Positions 27,396 through 38,123 of a stretch of 64,000 nt of DNA are shown piece by piece. Made by a program: the position numbers and the translations under genes. The first letter of the stretch is position 1. The number at the start of each line of letters is the position of its first letter. The notes under the pieces were generated by a model. The model had not been told where the DNA came from and made no database searches. It was given only the letters and a program-made list of their open reading frames with translations. The stretch comes from Acidiphilium iwatense (GTDB lineage: Bacteria > Pseudomonadota > Alphaproteobacteria > Acetobacterales > Acetobacteraceae), in assembly GCF_021556475.1 (NCBI RefSeq), contig NZ_JAKGBZ010000002.1, positions 1 through 64,000 of the forward strand, read 5' to 3'.

Positions 27396-30300
27396 ATGAG
27401 CTTCTCGGCCATCTTCATCAAGCGGCCGATCGGCACCACCCTGCTCGCTCTCGGCATTCTGCTCGCCGGCGGCCTTGCCTACCGCCTGCTGCCGGTTGCC
27501 GCCGTGCCCAGCATCCCGATCCCCGCCATCGTGGTGTTCGCCTCGGAGCCGGGAGCCGACCCTTCGATCATGGCGAGCACCGTCGCGGCGCCGCTGGAAC
27601 ATACGCTCGGCACCATTCCGGGCGTGGATGACGTGCATTCGGTGAGTTCGACCGGCTCGACCTCCGTGGTCATGCTGTTCGACACCGGCACCGACATCAA
27701 CGCCGATGCGCACGACGTGCAGGCGGCGATCAACGCCGCCCTGCCCAACCTGCCCTCGGCGATGCCGAGCCGGCCTTTCTACAAGGAGTTCAACCCCGCC
27801 TCGCGGCCGGTTCTGACCATGTCGCTCACCTCGAAAACCATGAGCCTGGGCGCGATCTACGACACCGCGGACACCATTCTGGTGCAGCGGCTTTCGCAGG
27901 TGAAGGGCGTCGCCCAGGTCAATCTCTATGGTGGCGGCTCGCCGGCGGTGCGCATTCGGCTGAACCCGCGGGCGCTTGCCGCGGCCGGACTTACCGCGAC
28001 CGATGTGTACAACGCGGTGCGCAGCGCGAACGACATCGCTCCGCTCGGCGTTCTGCAGGGCAAGCGCCGCGCGCGCATCATCGCGATCAACGGGCAGTTG
28101 CACGACGCCGCGCAATACCGACGCATCGTGCTGAAGGCGAAGAACGGCGCGCTGCTGCGCCTGTCCGCTGTCGCCTCGGTGGTCGACAGCATCGCCAATA
28201 CCCAGTTGGCCGCGACCGATGGCGATCAGCCCGGTATCGTCGTCGCGATCACCAAGACCGCGCAGGCCAACGTGATCAAGACCGTCGAAGGGATCAAGCG
28301 ACTTCTTCCCGATATTCGCAAATGGCTGCCACCGGGAATCCATCTTTCGATCCTCACCGACCGGACCACGACAATCCGCGCCAGTGTCGCAGACATTCAG
28401 CTTACGCTGCTTATCACCATTCTGCTCGTGCTTGCCGTGGTCACGCTGTTCATGCGCCGGCTGACGCCGACCATTGCCGCCGGCGTGACCGTGCCGCTCT
28501 CGCTCGCCGGAACCATCGCCGCGATGTGGGCGCTCGGCTTTTCGCTCGACAATTTCTCGCTGCTCGCCCTGACGATTTCGGTCGGCTTCGTGGTGGACGA
28601 TGCGATCGTGATGATCGAGAACATCGTCGCCCAGCACGAGCGCGGTTTGACCGGCATCGAGGCGGCACTGGTCGGCGCGCGCCAGATCGGCTTCACCGTT
28701 TTCTCGATCACCGTCTCGCTGGTCGTGGTGTTCCTGCCGCTCACCTTGATGGGCGGTATCATCGGCAGCCTGTTCTATGAATTCGCGATGACGCTTTCGG
28801 TTGCGATCATCATTTCCGGGATCGTCTCGCTGACCGTCACGCCGATGATCTGTGCCCATTTCATGGGCCGCACGCCGAAAATCGGCCGGCAGTCGCGCCT
28901 CGCGCGCGGGATCGACCGGCTCTACCGCAACGGCCTCGCTGCCTATGCGCGCAGCCTCGACTGGGCGCTCGCGCATCGCTGGCTGATGCTCGCCTCTTTC
29001 GCGATCACCCTGGTTCTCACGATATTTCTCTACGTCAAGGTACCCAAGACGTTCATCCCGGAGGAGGATACCGGACTCATTCTCGGCCAAACCATCGCGG
29101 CCCCGGATGTCTCGTTCGACCGGATGCAGCGCCTGCAGGCGCGGGTCGTGCACGTTATTTTAGCAAACCAAGCGGTCGCGACGATCAGCTCGCGTGTGGG
29201 AGTCGCCAACGGCTTCTCCACCGCCAATCGCGGCCATATGTTCATCGGGCTCAAGCCGCTGTCGCAGCGAACCGTTTCCGCGCAAACGGTAATCCGGCAA
29301 TTGAACGCAAAGCTCGACACAATTCCAGGCATCACCACCCAGATGCAGGTTGCGCAGGATATTTTCATCGGCGGCCAGTCGAATGGCGGCGAATATAGTT
29401 TTTCGGTGCTCGACCCGTCGCTGTCCGAGCTGGATCACGTCACCCGCGACATCGAGGCGAAATTGCGCACGCTGAAATCGATCAACAACATCTCGACCGA
29501 CCAGGACAAGGCGCAGACCGAGATCATGATCGAGATCAACCGCAACGCTGCCTCGCGGCTCGGCGTGTCGGTCGCGGCGATCGATGCGGCGCTTGCCAAT
29601 GCCTATGCGCAGCGCCAGGTTTCGCGAATCTATCAGGCGCAGAACCAGTATGCCGTGGTGATGAAGGTGCCCGCAGCGCTCGATCGCGCGCCGAGCCAGC
29701 TCGACCGCATTTTTGTCAGCGGCACCAAGGGACCGGTGCCGCTACGCCAGCTCATCACCGTCATCCGCAGTACCGCGCCGCTTTCGGTCACTCATGTGAA
29801 CGGCATTCCGGCCGGCACGATCAGTTTCAATGTCGGCAAGGGTGTTTCGCTCGGCACCTCGATCACCGACGTGAAGCAGGCGATCGCCACGATGCCCTTG
29901 CCCGCCGACGTCAAAATCCAGTTCGGCGGCAACGCCAAGTATTTCCTGAAATCGATCGACCAGGAACCGATCCTGATTCTTGCAGCGCTGATCGCGATCT
30001 ATATCGTGCTCGGCGTGCTCTATGAAAGCCTGACCCAGCCGCTGACGATTCTCTCCACCCTGCCCTCGGCCGGCGTCGGCGCGCTACTGGCGCTTTTGAT
30101 CACCGGCATTCCGATGTCGGTGATCGGCGTGATCGGTATTTTCCTGCTCATGGGCATCGTGAAGAAGAACGGCATCATGCTGGTCGATTTCGCGCTCGAT
30201 GCCGAACGGCGCGGCGATATGTCGCCGCAGGAGGCAATTCGCGCCGCCTGTCTGGAGCGGTTCCGGCCGATCATGATGACGACGATCGCCGCCATGCTTG

Positions 30301-30488
30301 GTGCCTTGCCGTTGGCCTTCGCGGTTGGCACCGGCTATCAGTTGCGCCGGCCGCTCGGCGTCGCGGTGATCGGCGGCCTTCTCGTCTGCCAGGCGCTCAC
30401 CCTCTATACCACGCCGGTGATCTATCTGGCGCTCGCCGGCTTCGGCAAGCGCCGCGCGCGGCGCATCGCGACGATGCCCGCCGAATGA
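27396..30488 (+). CDS. RND multidrug efflux pump subunit 2 (MdtC-like, HAE1 family)
   Basis: A 1030-residue RND pump, homologous to but clearly different from the gene before it, from which it is separated by two bases. The helix-4 Asp pair is present in VVDDAIVMIENI and the helix-10 Lys in GIVKKNGIMLVDF. The length is typical of the family. Tandem, non-identical pumps with one adaptor suggest an MdtABC-type hetero-trimer; substrates cannot be read from sequence. It converges on glgA with seven bases between the genes. No regulator gene is adjacent. Confidence 0.93.
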   Translation: MSFSAIFIKRPIGTTLLALGILLAGGLAYRLLPVAAVPSIPIPAIVVFASEPGADPSIMASTVAAPLEHTLGTIPGVDDVHSVSSTGSTSVVMLFDTGTDINADAHDVQAAINAALPNLPSAMPSRPFYKEFNPASRPVLTMSLTSKTMSLGAIYDTADTILVQRLSQVKGVAQVNLYGGGSPAVRIRLNPRALAAAGLTATDVYNAVRSANDIAPLGVLQGKRRARIIAINGQLHDAAQYRRIVLKAKNGALLRLSAVASVVDSIANTQLAATDGDQPGIVVAITKTAQANVIKTVEGIKRLLPDIRKWLPPGIHLSILTDRTTTIRASVADIQLTLLITILLVLAVVTLFMRRLTPTIAAGVTVPLSLAGTIAAMWALGFSLDNFSLLALTISVGFVVDDAIVMIENIVAQHERGLTGIEAALVGARQIGFTVFSITVSLVVVFLPLTLMGGIIGSLFYEFAMTLSVAIIISGIVSLTVTPMICAHFMGRTPKIGRQSRLARGIDRLYRNGLAAYARSLDWALAHRWLMLASFAITLVLTIFLYVKVPKTFIPEEDTGLILGQTIAAPDVSFDRMQRLQARVVHVILANQAVATISSRVGVANGFSTANRGHMFIGLKPLSQRTVSAQTVIRQLNAKLDTIPGITTQMQVAQDIFIGGQSNGGEYSFSVLDPSLSELDHVTRDIEAKLRTLKSINNISTDQDKAQTEIMIEINRNAASRLGVSVAAIDAALANAYAQRQVSRIYQAQNQYAVVMKVPAALDRAPSQLDRIFVSGTKGPVPLRQLITVIRSTAPLSVTHVNGIPAGTISFNVGKGVSLGTSITDVKQAIATMPLPADVKIQFGGNAKYFLKSIDQEPILILAALIAIYIVLGVLYESLTQPLTILSTLPSAGVGALLALLITGIPMSVIGVIGIFLLMGIVKKNGIMLVDFALDAERRGDMSPQEAIRAACLERFRPIMMTTIAAMLGALPLAFAVGTGYQLRRPLGVAVIGGLLVCQALTLYTTPVIYLALAGFGKRRARRIATMPAE

Positions 30489-30495
30489 CTATTTG

Positions 30496-31932
30496 TTAGT
30501 TCACGAGTGATCGGTATAATGCCGCATAGCGGCGTGCCGGCTGTGTCCAGGATACATCGAGCGCCATGGCGTTGCGCTGCATCCGCCGCCAGGCCGGCTT
30601 GTCCGCAAAGAGCGCGGCGGTGCGGCGCAGCCCCAGGGCCAGCGCGTCGGCGGCGACCGGCGCGAACTGAACGCCGGTCGCGACGCCGGCGGTGAGACCG
30701 ACCTCGTTCGCGTCGATCACCGTGTCGGCCAATCCGCCCACCCGCGCGACGACCGGGATCGCGCCATAGCGTTGCGCGGAAAGTTGCGTGAGCCCGCATG
30801 GCTCGAAGCGCGACGGCACCAGAATCGCATCGGCACCGCTCTGGATCAGATGGGCGAGCGCTTCCTCGAAGCCGATCGTCGCGGCAACCCGGCCCGGCCG
30901 CATCACCACCGCCGCGCGCAGCGCGCGTTCGATGGATGGATCGCCAGCACCCAGCACCACGAGTTGCGCCCCCAACGCGTCGATAACCGGAAGAGTTTCG
31001 ATCACGAGGTCGATGCCTTTTTGCGATGCCAGCCGGCTGACCAGGCCGAACAGCAACACTGCCTTGTCCTGATCGAGTCCCATGCGCGCCTGCAACGCTT
31101 GTTTGTTGGCGGCGCGTCCGGCGAGGGTGCGGGATGTGAATTGTACCGCGAGCGCGGCATCGGTGGCGGGATTCCACACCGCGGTATCCAGACCGTTCAG
31201 GATTCCGTGCATCGCGGACGCGCGCGCGCGGATCAGCCCATCCAACCCCATGCCGCCTTCGGGGGTTGCGATTTCCGCCGCATAGCTCGGCGAGACCGTG
31301 GTGATCGCATCGGCGAGTTGCATTCCGGCCTTGAGGAATCCGATCGCGCCGTAATGCTCGACCCCGTCGATGGTGAAGGCGCGCGCGGGCAGGCCGAGTG
31401 TGCCGAGCAGATAAGCCGGAAATTGCCCCTGATAGGCGAGGTTGTGAACCGTCATCACCGTGGGCGGCGCCGGACGCTCGCCGAACCGCAGATAGGCGGG
31501 CAGCAATCCCGCCTGCCAGTCATGCGCATGGACAACGTCCGGGGCGAAACCGGCGACAGTACCTTGCGCGATCATCGCCGCCGCCCGGCAGAGGGCCGCG
31601 AAACGCTGCGCGTTATCGGGCCAGTCCATCCCGTCCGGGCCGAGATAGGGATTGCCCGGCCGGGCGAACAGATGCGGCGCATCGAGCACGAAGAGCGGCA
31701 AACCCTGCGATTCCGCCGAGATGATGCGTGCATCGCCGCCGAACAGAGCGGGGATGTCGAGTGCGGGCTGGGTTTTCGTCAGCCCGGCCAGCACCGAGGG
31801 ATAGCCGGGGATCAGTGCGCGCATCGCGATTCCCTCGGGCGCCAGCGCCGCCGGCAGCGCGCCCATCACGTCGGCCAGTCCGCCGGTCTTGACCAGCGGG
31901 TAGAGTTCCGACCCGACCGAAAGAACCTTCAT
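30496..31932 (-). CDS. glgA: Glycogen synthase (ADP-glucose)
   Basis: A 478-residue GT5 glucosyltransferase that extends alpha-1,4-glucan from ADP-glucose. The N-terminus has the ADP-glucose-binding [13 protein letters not shown] motif, and the middle has [14 protein letters not shown]-like ([10 protein letters not shown]) and [10 protein letters not shown]. The C-terminal Rossmann half shows [15 protein letters not shown] and GGLADTV. The length is standard. It starts three bases after the glgC stop, so the two are one transcript. Confidence 0.96.
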   Translation of the reverse strand: MKVLSVGSELYPLVKTGGLADVMGALPAALAPEGIAMRALIPGYPSVLAGLTKTQPALDIPALFGGDARIISAESQGLPLFVLDAPHLFARPGNPYLGPDGMDWPDNAQRFAALCRAAAMIAQGTVAGFAPDVVHAHDWQAGLLPAYLRFGERPAPPTVMTVHNLAYQGQFPAYLLGTLGLPARAFTIDGVEHYGAIGFLKAGMQLADAITTVSPSYAAEIATPEGGMGLDGLIRARASAMHGILNGLDTAVWNPATDAALAVQFTSRTLAGRAANKQALQARMGLDQDKAVLLFGLVSRLASQKGIDLVIETLPVIDALGAQLVVLGAGDPSIERALRAAVVMRPGRVAATIGFEEALAHLIQSGADAILVPSRFEPCGLTQLSAQRYGAIPVVARVGGLADTVIDANEVGLTAGVATGVQFAPVAADALALGLRRTAALFADKPAWRRMQRNAMALDVSWTQPARRYAALYRSLVN

Positions 31933-31935
31933 GCT

Positions 31936-33207
31936 TCAGGTGTTTTCCAGCCGGCTGATCATCGTCTGGGTGATCAGGCACACGCCTTTTTCGGTGCGGC
32001 GGAATCGCCGCGCATCGTCTTCCGGATCCTCGCCCACCACCATGCCTTCGGGAATCCGCACGCCGCGATCGATCACCACATTGGTCAGCCGCGCGTGCCG
32101 GCCGATATCGGCATCCGGCAGGATCACCGCTGCCGTGATCTGCGAAAACGAGTTCACCCGCACGCCGGTAAACAACAGCGAGCGCCGGAGCGCCGCGCCC
32201 GAAACCACGCAGCCGCCGCACACCAGCGATGAAACCGCGAGGCCGCGCCTGCCTTCTTCGTCATGGATGAATTTCGCCGGCGGCGTGCCTTCGGTATAGG
32301 TCCAGATCGGCCAGCCCCGGTCGTAGATATCGAGGGCCGGGATGAAATCGGTGAGGTCGATATTCGCCTCCCAATAGGCATCGATCGTGCCGACATCGCG
32401 CCAATACGGCTCGGCCTCCTTGCTCGACCGCACGCAGGATCGCGAGAAATGATGAGCGAAGGCGCGGCCGTGACGCACCAGATGCGGGATGATGTCGCGG
32501 CCGAAATCATGCTGGGAAGCGGTGCTCGCGGCATCGCGCCGCAATTCCTCGATCAGGAATTTGGTGTCGAACACATAGATCCCCATGCTCGCAAGGGCGA
32601 GATCAGGACGGCTGGGCATCGGCGGTGGATTGGCCGGCTTTTCCAGAAATCCGATGATTCGGTCGTTCTCGTCGATATGCATCACGCCGAAACCGCTCGC
32701 TTCCGCCAGCGGTACTTCGACGCAGGCGATTGTCACATCAGCTTTCTGCGCGACATGCTGCTGCAGCAGCACTTCGTAATCCATTTTATAGATATGATCG
32801 CCGGCGAGGATGATGATGTATTGCGGGCCGGTGCTCTCGATGATCTCGATGTTCTGATATACCGCGTCGGCGGTGCCGAGATACCATTTTTCTTCCGATA
32901 CGCGCTGGCTCGCCGGCAATATGTCGAAACTCTCGTTGCGCTCGCGGCGAAAGAAGGTCCAGCCGAGCTGCAAATGCCGGATCAGGCTGTGGGCCTTGTA
33001 TTGCGTCGCGACGCCGATATGATGGATGCCGGAATTCAGCGCGTTGGACAGGGCGAAATCGATGATCCGCCACTTGCCGCCGAAATGCACCGCCGGCTTC
33101 GCCCGCTTGTCGGTCAGATCGTACAATCGCGAACCGCGGCCGCCCGCCAGCACATAGGCCATCGCGTTGCGCGAGAGCGGCTTGGTCAATCCGTTTTCTC
33201 TGGCCAT
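31936..33207 (-). CDS. glgC: Glucose-1-phosphate adenylyltransferase
   Basis: A 423-residue ADP-glucose pyrophosphorylase, the regulated first step of glycogen synthesis. The N-terminal nucleotidyltransferase domain has [37 protein letters not shown]-type sequence (the conserved G-rich loop and the allosteric Lys region) and the catalytic [11 protein letters not shown] Asp. The C-terminus is a left-handed beta-helix ([20 protein letters not shown]). The start is the ATG at 33207. The repeat element at 33238-33423 fills the spacer to glgP upstream, so it may separate or link transcription. Confidence 0.96.
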   Translation of the reverse strand: MARENGLTKPLSRNAMAYVLAGGRGSRLYDLTDKRAKPAVHFGGKWRIIDFALSNALNSGIHHIGVATQYKAHSLIRHLQLGWTFFRRERNESFDILPASQRVSEEKWYLGTADAVYQNIEIIESTGPQYIIILAGDHIYKMDYEVLLQQHVAQKADVTIACVEVPLAEASGFGVMHIDENDRIIGFLEKPANPPPMPSRPDLALASMGIYVFDTKFLIEELRRDAASTASQHDFGRDIIPHLVRHGRAFAHHFSRSCVRSSKEAEPYWRDVGTIDAYWEANIDLTDFIPALDIYDRGWPIWTYTEGTPPAKFIHDEEGRRGLAVSSLVCGGCVVSGAALRRSLLFTGVRVNSFSQITAAVILPDADIGRHARLTNVVIDRGVRIPEGMVVGEDPEDDARRFRRTEKGVCLITQTMISRLENT

Positions 33208-33237
33208 TTTTCGTTCGCTCCCCTGATTGCGCGGCGT

Positions 33238-33423
33238 AGGAACTTCAGAACCGCCACACTAGTGTCCCGATTCGGAAGTTCGTTTGTGCTGGCCGAGGTG
33301 TCTTACGAACTTCCGAATCGAGCAGGACACTAGTAAGCATTTGATTCTAGTGTGGTTTATGGTTCTGAAATTCCTAAAATCGCTGCCACAAGCATATTAG
33401 GAATTTCAGAACCGCCACACTAG
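33238..33423. repeat. CTAG-bounded double-hairpin repeat, copy 1 (between glgC and glgP)
   Basis: Hairpin A (33259-33333) has long inverted arms around a 23-nt loop (33283-33305); its left arm lacks four bases (TGCT) that copy 2 has. A 13-base spacer, TAAGCATTTGATT, follows. Hairpin B (33347-33423) then has arms starting CTAGTGTGG and ending CCACACTAG. Both hairpins begin and end at CTAG, and their tips share GTGT. Left of hairpin A, 33238-33258 repeats the right arm of hairpin B with one mismatch, so a broken B copy lies there too. The element stops five bases before the glgP stop codon. Layout and CTAG ends suggest a MITE moved by an IS630-type transposase. Confidence 0.85.
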
Positions 33424-33427
33424 CGCA

Positions 33428-35947
33428 TCATGTGGTCTCCAGGCTGGTCGTGCGCCAGATGTCGCGGGCATAGTCGGCGATCGCGCGATCCGACGAAAAA
33501 TATGCCATGCCGGCGGTATTGTTGATCGACATGCGCCACCAGGCCTCCTGATCGAGCCAGAGCCGATCGACCGCGCGTTGCGCCTGCGCATATGAATCGA
33601 AATCGGCGGTCACCAGAAAACGATCTTCGCCGCGCAGTTCCCGCGCGATCGGATGGAACCGCGCCGCGTCGCCCGGCGAAAATACACCGGACTCGATCGC
33701 GTCAATCACCTCGCCGAGCGCGGGCGATGCCGCGATCGCCTCCGCCGGCCGCCAGCCTTCGGCCTTGCGCGCCGCGACCTCCTCGGCGGTGAGACCGAAG
33801 ATGAACATGTTGTCGGCGCCGACATGGTCGCGGATCTCGACATTGGCGCCATCGAGCGTGCCGATGATCGGCGCGCCGTTCAGTGCGAATTTCATGTTGC
33901 CGGTGCCGGAGGCTTCCATCCCGGCGGTCGAAATCTGTTCCGAGAGATCAGCGGCGGGAATGATCATTTCGGCGAGGCTGACATTGAAATTCGGCAGGAA
34001 CACGACCTTCAGCAGCCCGCGCACCGTGGGGTCGCTGTTGATCGCGCGCGCCACGTCGTTGATCAGCTTGATGATCAGCTTGGCCTGATGATAGCTCGCC
34101 GCCGCCTTGCCCGCGAAGATTTTCACCCTCGGCACAAAATGCGCGGTCGGCCGCGCGCGGATCGCATCGTAGAGCGCGATGGTTTCCAGAATGTTCAGCA
34201 ATTGCCGCTTATATTCGTGAATGCGCTTGATGTGGACATCGAACAGCGCGTCCGGGTCGAGCTTCACCCGCAGATGGTCGCGCACCCAGCGGGCGAGCCG
34301 CACTTTGTTGTCGCGCCGGCAGGCGGCGAACCGGCCGCGAAACCCGGCATCCTGTGCGAGATCGCGCAAGCCCGCGAGTTCGGCGGGATCGTCGCAGACC
34401 TGCTCGCCGAGGGCCTCGACCAGCAAGCGCATCAGACCGGGATTCGCCTCGAACAACCAGCGCCGGAAGGTGATCCCGTTGGTGACGTTGGCGATGCGGT
34501 CGGGAAACATTCCGTGCAGCTCGCGAAAGACCGTGCCGCGCATCAGCTCGGTGTGCAGGGCCGAAACGCCGTTGACCCGATGCGAGCCGATGAAGGCGAG
34601 CGTGCCCATGCGCACACGCCTGCCGTGGCTTTCATCGATCAGCGACAGCGTGGCGAGGCTGCCGTCGGTAACGTCTTCCCGTGCCCGCGCGCGCTCAAGA
34701 TGCTCTGCATTGAGCAGATAGATGATCTGCATATGGCGCGGCAGCAGCCGCTCCATCAGCGGCACCGGCCAAGCTTCCAAAGCCTCGGGAAGCAGTGTGT
34801 GGTTGGTGTAGGAAAACGTGCCCTGGGCGATCTCCCACGCCTCGTCCCACAGCAATCCATGCACATCGACCAGCAATCGGATCAGTTCGGGAATCGCGAT
34901 CGAGGGGTGAGTGTCGTTGAGCTGGATCGCGACTTTCTCAGGCAGGATGCGCAAATCGCCGTAATGGCGCAAATGCCGGCGCAGCATGTCCTGCAATGTC
35001 GCGGAAGCGAAGAAATATTCCTGGCGCAACCGCAGCTCCTGGCCGGCCGGCGTTGCGTCCGACGGGTAGAGCACGCGCGAGATCGATTGGGCCCGCACAT
35101 CCTGCGCCAAGGCGCCGACATAATCGCCCAGATTGAACGTATCGAGCTGCAGCGGATCGACCGCTCGGGCCGACCACAGCCGCAGCGAATTCACGTGCCG
35201 GCCGCGCCAGCCCACCACCGGCGTGTCATAGGCAACCGCGCGCACCACTTCGCCTGGATGCCAGACATGGCTGATCTCGCCTTCATCGTCGCGCACCGCC
35301 TCGACACGGCCGCCGAATGCGATGTCATAGGCGATTTCCGGGCGTTCGAATTCCCAGGGGTTGCCGACCGAGAGCCAATCCTCGGGAAATTCGTGCTGCC
35401 GCCCCTCATGGATCGCCTGACGAAATAACCCGTTATCGTAACGAATTCCATAGCCATAGCCGGGAATCGCGAGCGTGGCCATGCTCTCCATGAAGCAAGC
35501 GGCAAGCCGGCCGAGCCCGCCATTGCCCAGCGCCGCATCGGGCTCCGTCTCGCGCACGCGATCGAGATCGACGCCGAGATCGGCGAGGGCGGCACGGGTG
35601 ATATCGACCATGCCGAGATTGGTCAGCGTGTCGAACAGCAGCCGGCCGATCAGGAATTCGAGGGAAAGATAATAGACCCGCTTATGGCCGCGCTCGTAAA
35701 TCGCATTGGTGCTCGCGATCCAGCGCTCCACCACCCGATCGCGCAGCGCGAAGGCAAGAGCGACGAACCAGTCGCGTTCGCTCGCGGTGAAAACATTCTT
35801 GCCGACACCGTAGATCAGCTTGGCGACGATGGCGTCGCGCCAATCCTGCGCCGAGCGGATCGGCGGCAGCGGCGGCGGAACGGCGGCCAGGGGTTTCGTG
35901 TCGCGACGAGTCTGGTCCGGCCGGTCCTGTGTCGGTGTATCGTTCAT
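33428..35947 (-). CDS. glgP: Glycogen phosphorylase
   Basis: An 839-residue GT35 enzyme that releases glucose-1-phosphate from glycogen with pyridoxal phosphate. The cofactor Lys sits in EASGTGNMKFALNGAP near the C-terminus. Other signatures are NGGLGRLAACFMESMATL, YYLSLEFLIGRLL and QLNDTHPSIAIPELIRLL. The ATG at 35947 gives the usual length; the frame is open to 36106, but that part overlaps tsaD and is not conserved-looking. It lies upstream of glgC-glgA on the same strand, separated by the repeat element. Confidence 0.95.
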   Translation of the reverse strand: MNDTPTQDRPDQTRRDTKPLAAVPPPLPPIRSAQDWRDAIVAKLIYGVGKNVFTASERDWFVALAFALRDRVVERWIASTNAIYERGHKRVYYLSLEFLIGRLLFDTLTNLGMVDITRAALADLGVDLDRVRETEPDAALGNGGLGRLAACFMESMATLAIPGYGYGIRYDNGLFRQAIHEGRQHEFPEDWLSVGNPWEFERPEIAYDIAFGGRVEAVRDDEGEISHVWHPGEVVRAVAYDTPVVGWRGRHVNSLRLWSARAVDPLQLDTFNLGDYVGALAQDVRAQSISRVLYPSDATPAGQELRLRQEYFFASATLQDMLRRHLRHYGDLRILPEKVAIQLNDTHPSIAIPELIRLLVDVHGLLWDEAWEIAQGTFSYTNHTLLPEALEAWPVPLMERLLPRHMQIIYLLNAEHLERARAREDVTDGSLATLSLIDESHGRRVRMGTLAFIGSHRVNGVSALHTELMRGTVFRELHGMFPDRIANVTNGITFRRWLFEANPGLMRLLVEALGEQVCDDPAELAGLRDLAQDAGFRGRFAACRRDNKVRLARWVRDHLRVKLDPDALFDVHIKRIHEYKRQLLNILETIALYDAIRARPTAHFVPRVKIFAGKAAASYHQAKLIIKLINDVARAINSDPTVRGLLKVVFLPNFNVSLAEMIIPAADLSEQISTAGMEASGTGNMKFALNGAPIIGTLDGANVEIRDHVGADNMFIFGLTAEEVAARKAEGWRPAEAIAASPALGEVIDAIESGVFSPGDAARFHPIARELRGEDRFLVTADFDSYAQAQRAVDRLWLDQEAWWRMSINNTAGMAYFSSDRAIADYARDIWRTTSLETT

Positions 35948-36012
35948 CAGGGCAGCCTTTTCATTCTTGGCGGTCAGACTGACATGAAACCCGGCTTCGC
36001 TGCAACGCAACT

Positions 36013-37086
36013 TTACGCCGCGCAATTCAGCATCCAGCGCGGCCGGCACGGTGCGGCAAGCGGATCGGACGGCGAACCGGCGCGCATCCGCTCGATCGCC
36101 GCCCATGCGACCATCACCGCGTTATCGGTGCAAAGCCGCAGCGGCGGTGCGATCAGGCTGCGCCCGTCGCGGGCCGCGACATTGGCCAGAGCCGAGCGGA
36201 TCGCGCCATTGGCCGCGACTCCGCCGGCGACAACCACCGCCGTGCAGCCGGGCATCATCGCGAGCGCGCGACCCAGCCGGTCGGCCATCGCCTCGACCAC
36301 CGCGCGCTGGAACGATGCGGCGAGATCGGCGGCGAAGGATCGCGAAAGCGCCCCCGGCGGCGTGGCGGCGACGCGCTGCGCCACCGCCGTCTTCAGCCCC
36401 GAGAACGAGAAATCGCAGCCCGGCCGGCCGAGCATCGGGCGCGGCAGGGCGAATCGCGCGGCATCGCCCTCGGCGGCGAGACGTTCCAGTGCCGGTCCGC
36501 CCGGATAGGGCAGGCCGAGCAGCTTGGCGACCTTGTCGAAGGCTTCGCCCGCCGCGTCGTCCAGAGTGGTGCCGAGCCGGCAATATCGTCCAACCCCCTC
36601 CACCGCGATCAGGGCGGTATGGCCACCGGAGACCAGCAGCAGCAAATAGGGGAATTCCGGCACCGATACGTCGAGACCGGGCAGCCGCGCGGTCAGCGCA
36701 TGGGCTTCCAGATGGTTGATCGCGAAAAACGGCGCGCCGGTGGCGATCGCCATGCCCTTGGCAAAATTCGCCCCCACGATCAGGCCGCCGATCAGCCCCG
36801 GTCCGGCGGTCGCCGCGATCGCCGCGAGATTTCCGGCGCTCACTCCCGCTTCGCGCAAGGCCGCGCCCACCATCGCCGGCAGAATGTCGAGATGGGCGCG
36901 CGCCGCGATTTCCGGCACCACGCCGCCGAACGGCGCGTGATCGGCGATCTGGCTGGCCAGTTTTTCGGCGCGGATCGCCCCGCTCCCGTCGAGCACCGCG
37001 CAGGCGGTCTCGTCGCAGGAGGTCTCGATGCCGAGAATCAGCGCGGCGGCGCCGGGCGCGCCAGGGATCGCGGCTTTTCTTTCCAT
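36013..37086 (-). CDS. tsaD: tRNA N6-threonylcarbamoyladenosine transferase TsaD
   Basis: A 357-residue ASKHA-fold protein that, with TsaB and TsaE, transfers the threonylcarbamoyl group to A37 of ANN-reading tRNAs. It starts with [15 protein letters not shown]. It has the metal-binding HLEAH motif ([12 protein letters not shown]), the nucleotide loop [10 protein letters not shown] and [13 protein letters not shown]. The ATG at 37086 gives the family length. It is divergent from hemC with only 23 bp between the start codons, so the two promoters must overlap. Confidence 0.96.
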   Translation of the reverse strand: MERKAAIPGAPGAAALILGIETSCDETACAVLDGSGAIRAEKLASQIADHAPFGGVVPEIAARAHLDILPAMVGAALREAGVSAGNLAAIAATAGPGLIGGLIVGANFAKGMAIATGAPFFAINHLEAHALTARLPGLDVSVPEFPYLLLLVSGGHTALIAVEGVGRYCRLGTTLDDAAGEAFDKVAKLLGLPYPGGPALERLAAEGDAARFALPRPMLGRPGCDFSFSGLKTAVAQRVAATPPGALSRSFAADLAASFQRAVVEAMADRLGRALAMMPGCTAVVVAGGVAANGAIRSALANVAARDGRSLIAPPLRLCTDNAVMVAWAAIERMRAGSPSDPLAAPCRPRWMLNCAA

Positions 37087-37109
37087 GACGATGCTTTTAA
37101 GCATCGCCG

Positions 37110-38123
37110 ATGGACCAGGAAAGGACGCCGGCGCCGAAAGTGGCGCCGCATAGCGGGAAGCTGCCATTGCGGGTGGGCACGCGGGGCTCGCCGCTCGCCC
37201 GGCGCCAGACCGAGCTGTTCCTCGCCGAGCTGCGCGCGGTCTGCCCGGCGCTCGGCTATGCGCCGGAGGCTTTTGCCCCCGAGATCATCAGCACCACCGG
37301 CGACCGGGTGCAGGACCGGAGGCTGGCCGAGATCGGCGGCAAGGGGTTGTTCGCCAAGGAAATCCACGAGGCGCTGCTGGCACGACGGATCGATTTCGCG
37401 GTCCATAGCCTCAAGGATCTGGAAACCACACTGCCCGAGGGCATCATCCTCGCCTGCACCATGAAGCGCGAGGATGCGCGCGACGCGCTGATTCTCGCGA
37501 TCCGGCACGATATCGTCGATCGCGCCGATCGCGGGGCAGCCGACATCTGGGCTGCCCTGCCGGCGCGGGCGCGCATCGGCACCTCCTCGGTCCGCCGGCA
37601 GGCGCAATTGCTGCATGCGCGGCCCGATCTGCGGATCAGCCTGCTGCGCGGCAATGTCCGCACCAGGCTCGACGCCACGCGCAACGGCACGCTGGACGGT
37701 ACGCTGCTCGCCCTTGCCGGGCTGCGGCGACTCGGCTTCGAGCATGAGATCGCCGCGGCGCTCGACCCCGAGGCCATGGTGCCCTCGGCCGGCCAGGGTA
37801 TCGTCGGCATCACCGTGCGCGCGGAAGATCACGCCCTCGGCGACCTGCTCGCGGCGATCGAAGACCCCGAAGCGAAGGCGGTGTCGACCGCCGAGCGCGC
37901 ACTGCTTGCGGCGCTCGACGGCTCCTGCCGCACCCCGATCGGCGGCCATGCGCGGCTGCTGCCCGATGGCACGCTGCATCTGACCGGCCTGACCGCCCGC
38001 GCCGACGGCAGTTTCCTGCTCAAGCGCAGCGAGATCGCGCCGGTTTCCGACGCGGCACGGCTGGGCACCGAGCTTGGTGCCTCGCTGCGGCGCGACAGCC
38101 CCGCCGATATCTTTCTTGACTGA
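37110..38123 (+). CDS. hemC: Hydroxymethylbilane synthase (porphobilinogen deaminase)
   Basis: A 337-residue enzyme that joins four porphobilinogens into hydroxymethylbilane. The N-terminus has [17 protein letters not shown], then [26 protein letters not shown] with the catalytic Asp (HSLKD). The [14 protein letters not shown] loop follows. The dipyrromethane cofactor attaches to Cys273 in [11 protein letters not shown]. It is first of four overlapping genes (hemC, hemD, Mic60-like, hemY). Confidence 0.96.
   Translation: MDQERTPAPKVAPHSGKLPLRVGTRGSPLARRQTELFLAELRAVCPALGYAPEAFAPEIISTTGDRVQDRRLAEIGGKGLFAKEIHEALLARRIDFAVHSLKDLETTLPEGIILACTMKREDARDALILAIRHDIVDRADRGAADIWAALPARARIGTSSVRRQAQLLHARPDLRISLLRGNVRTRLDATRNGTLDGTLLALAGLRRLGFEHEIAAALDPEAMVPSAGQGIVGITVRAEDHALGDLLAAIEDPEAKAVSTAERALLAALDGSCRTPIGGHARLLPDGTLHLTGLTARADGSFLLKRSEIAPVSDAARLGTELGASLRRDSPADIFLD

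Noticed and set aside
27327-29153. Open frame of 608 codons on the minus strand
   Set aside because: Antisense to the second RND pump, which is clearly real; no ribosome site or domain.
33653-35428. Open frame of 591 codons on the plus strand
   Set aside because: Antisense to glycogen phosphorylase; compositional shadow only.
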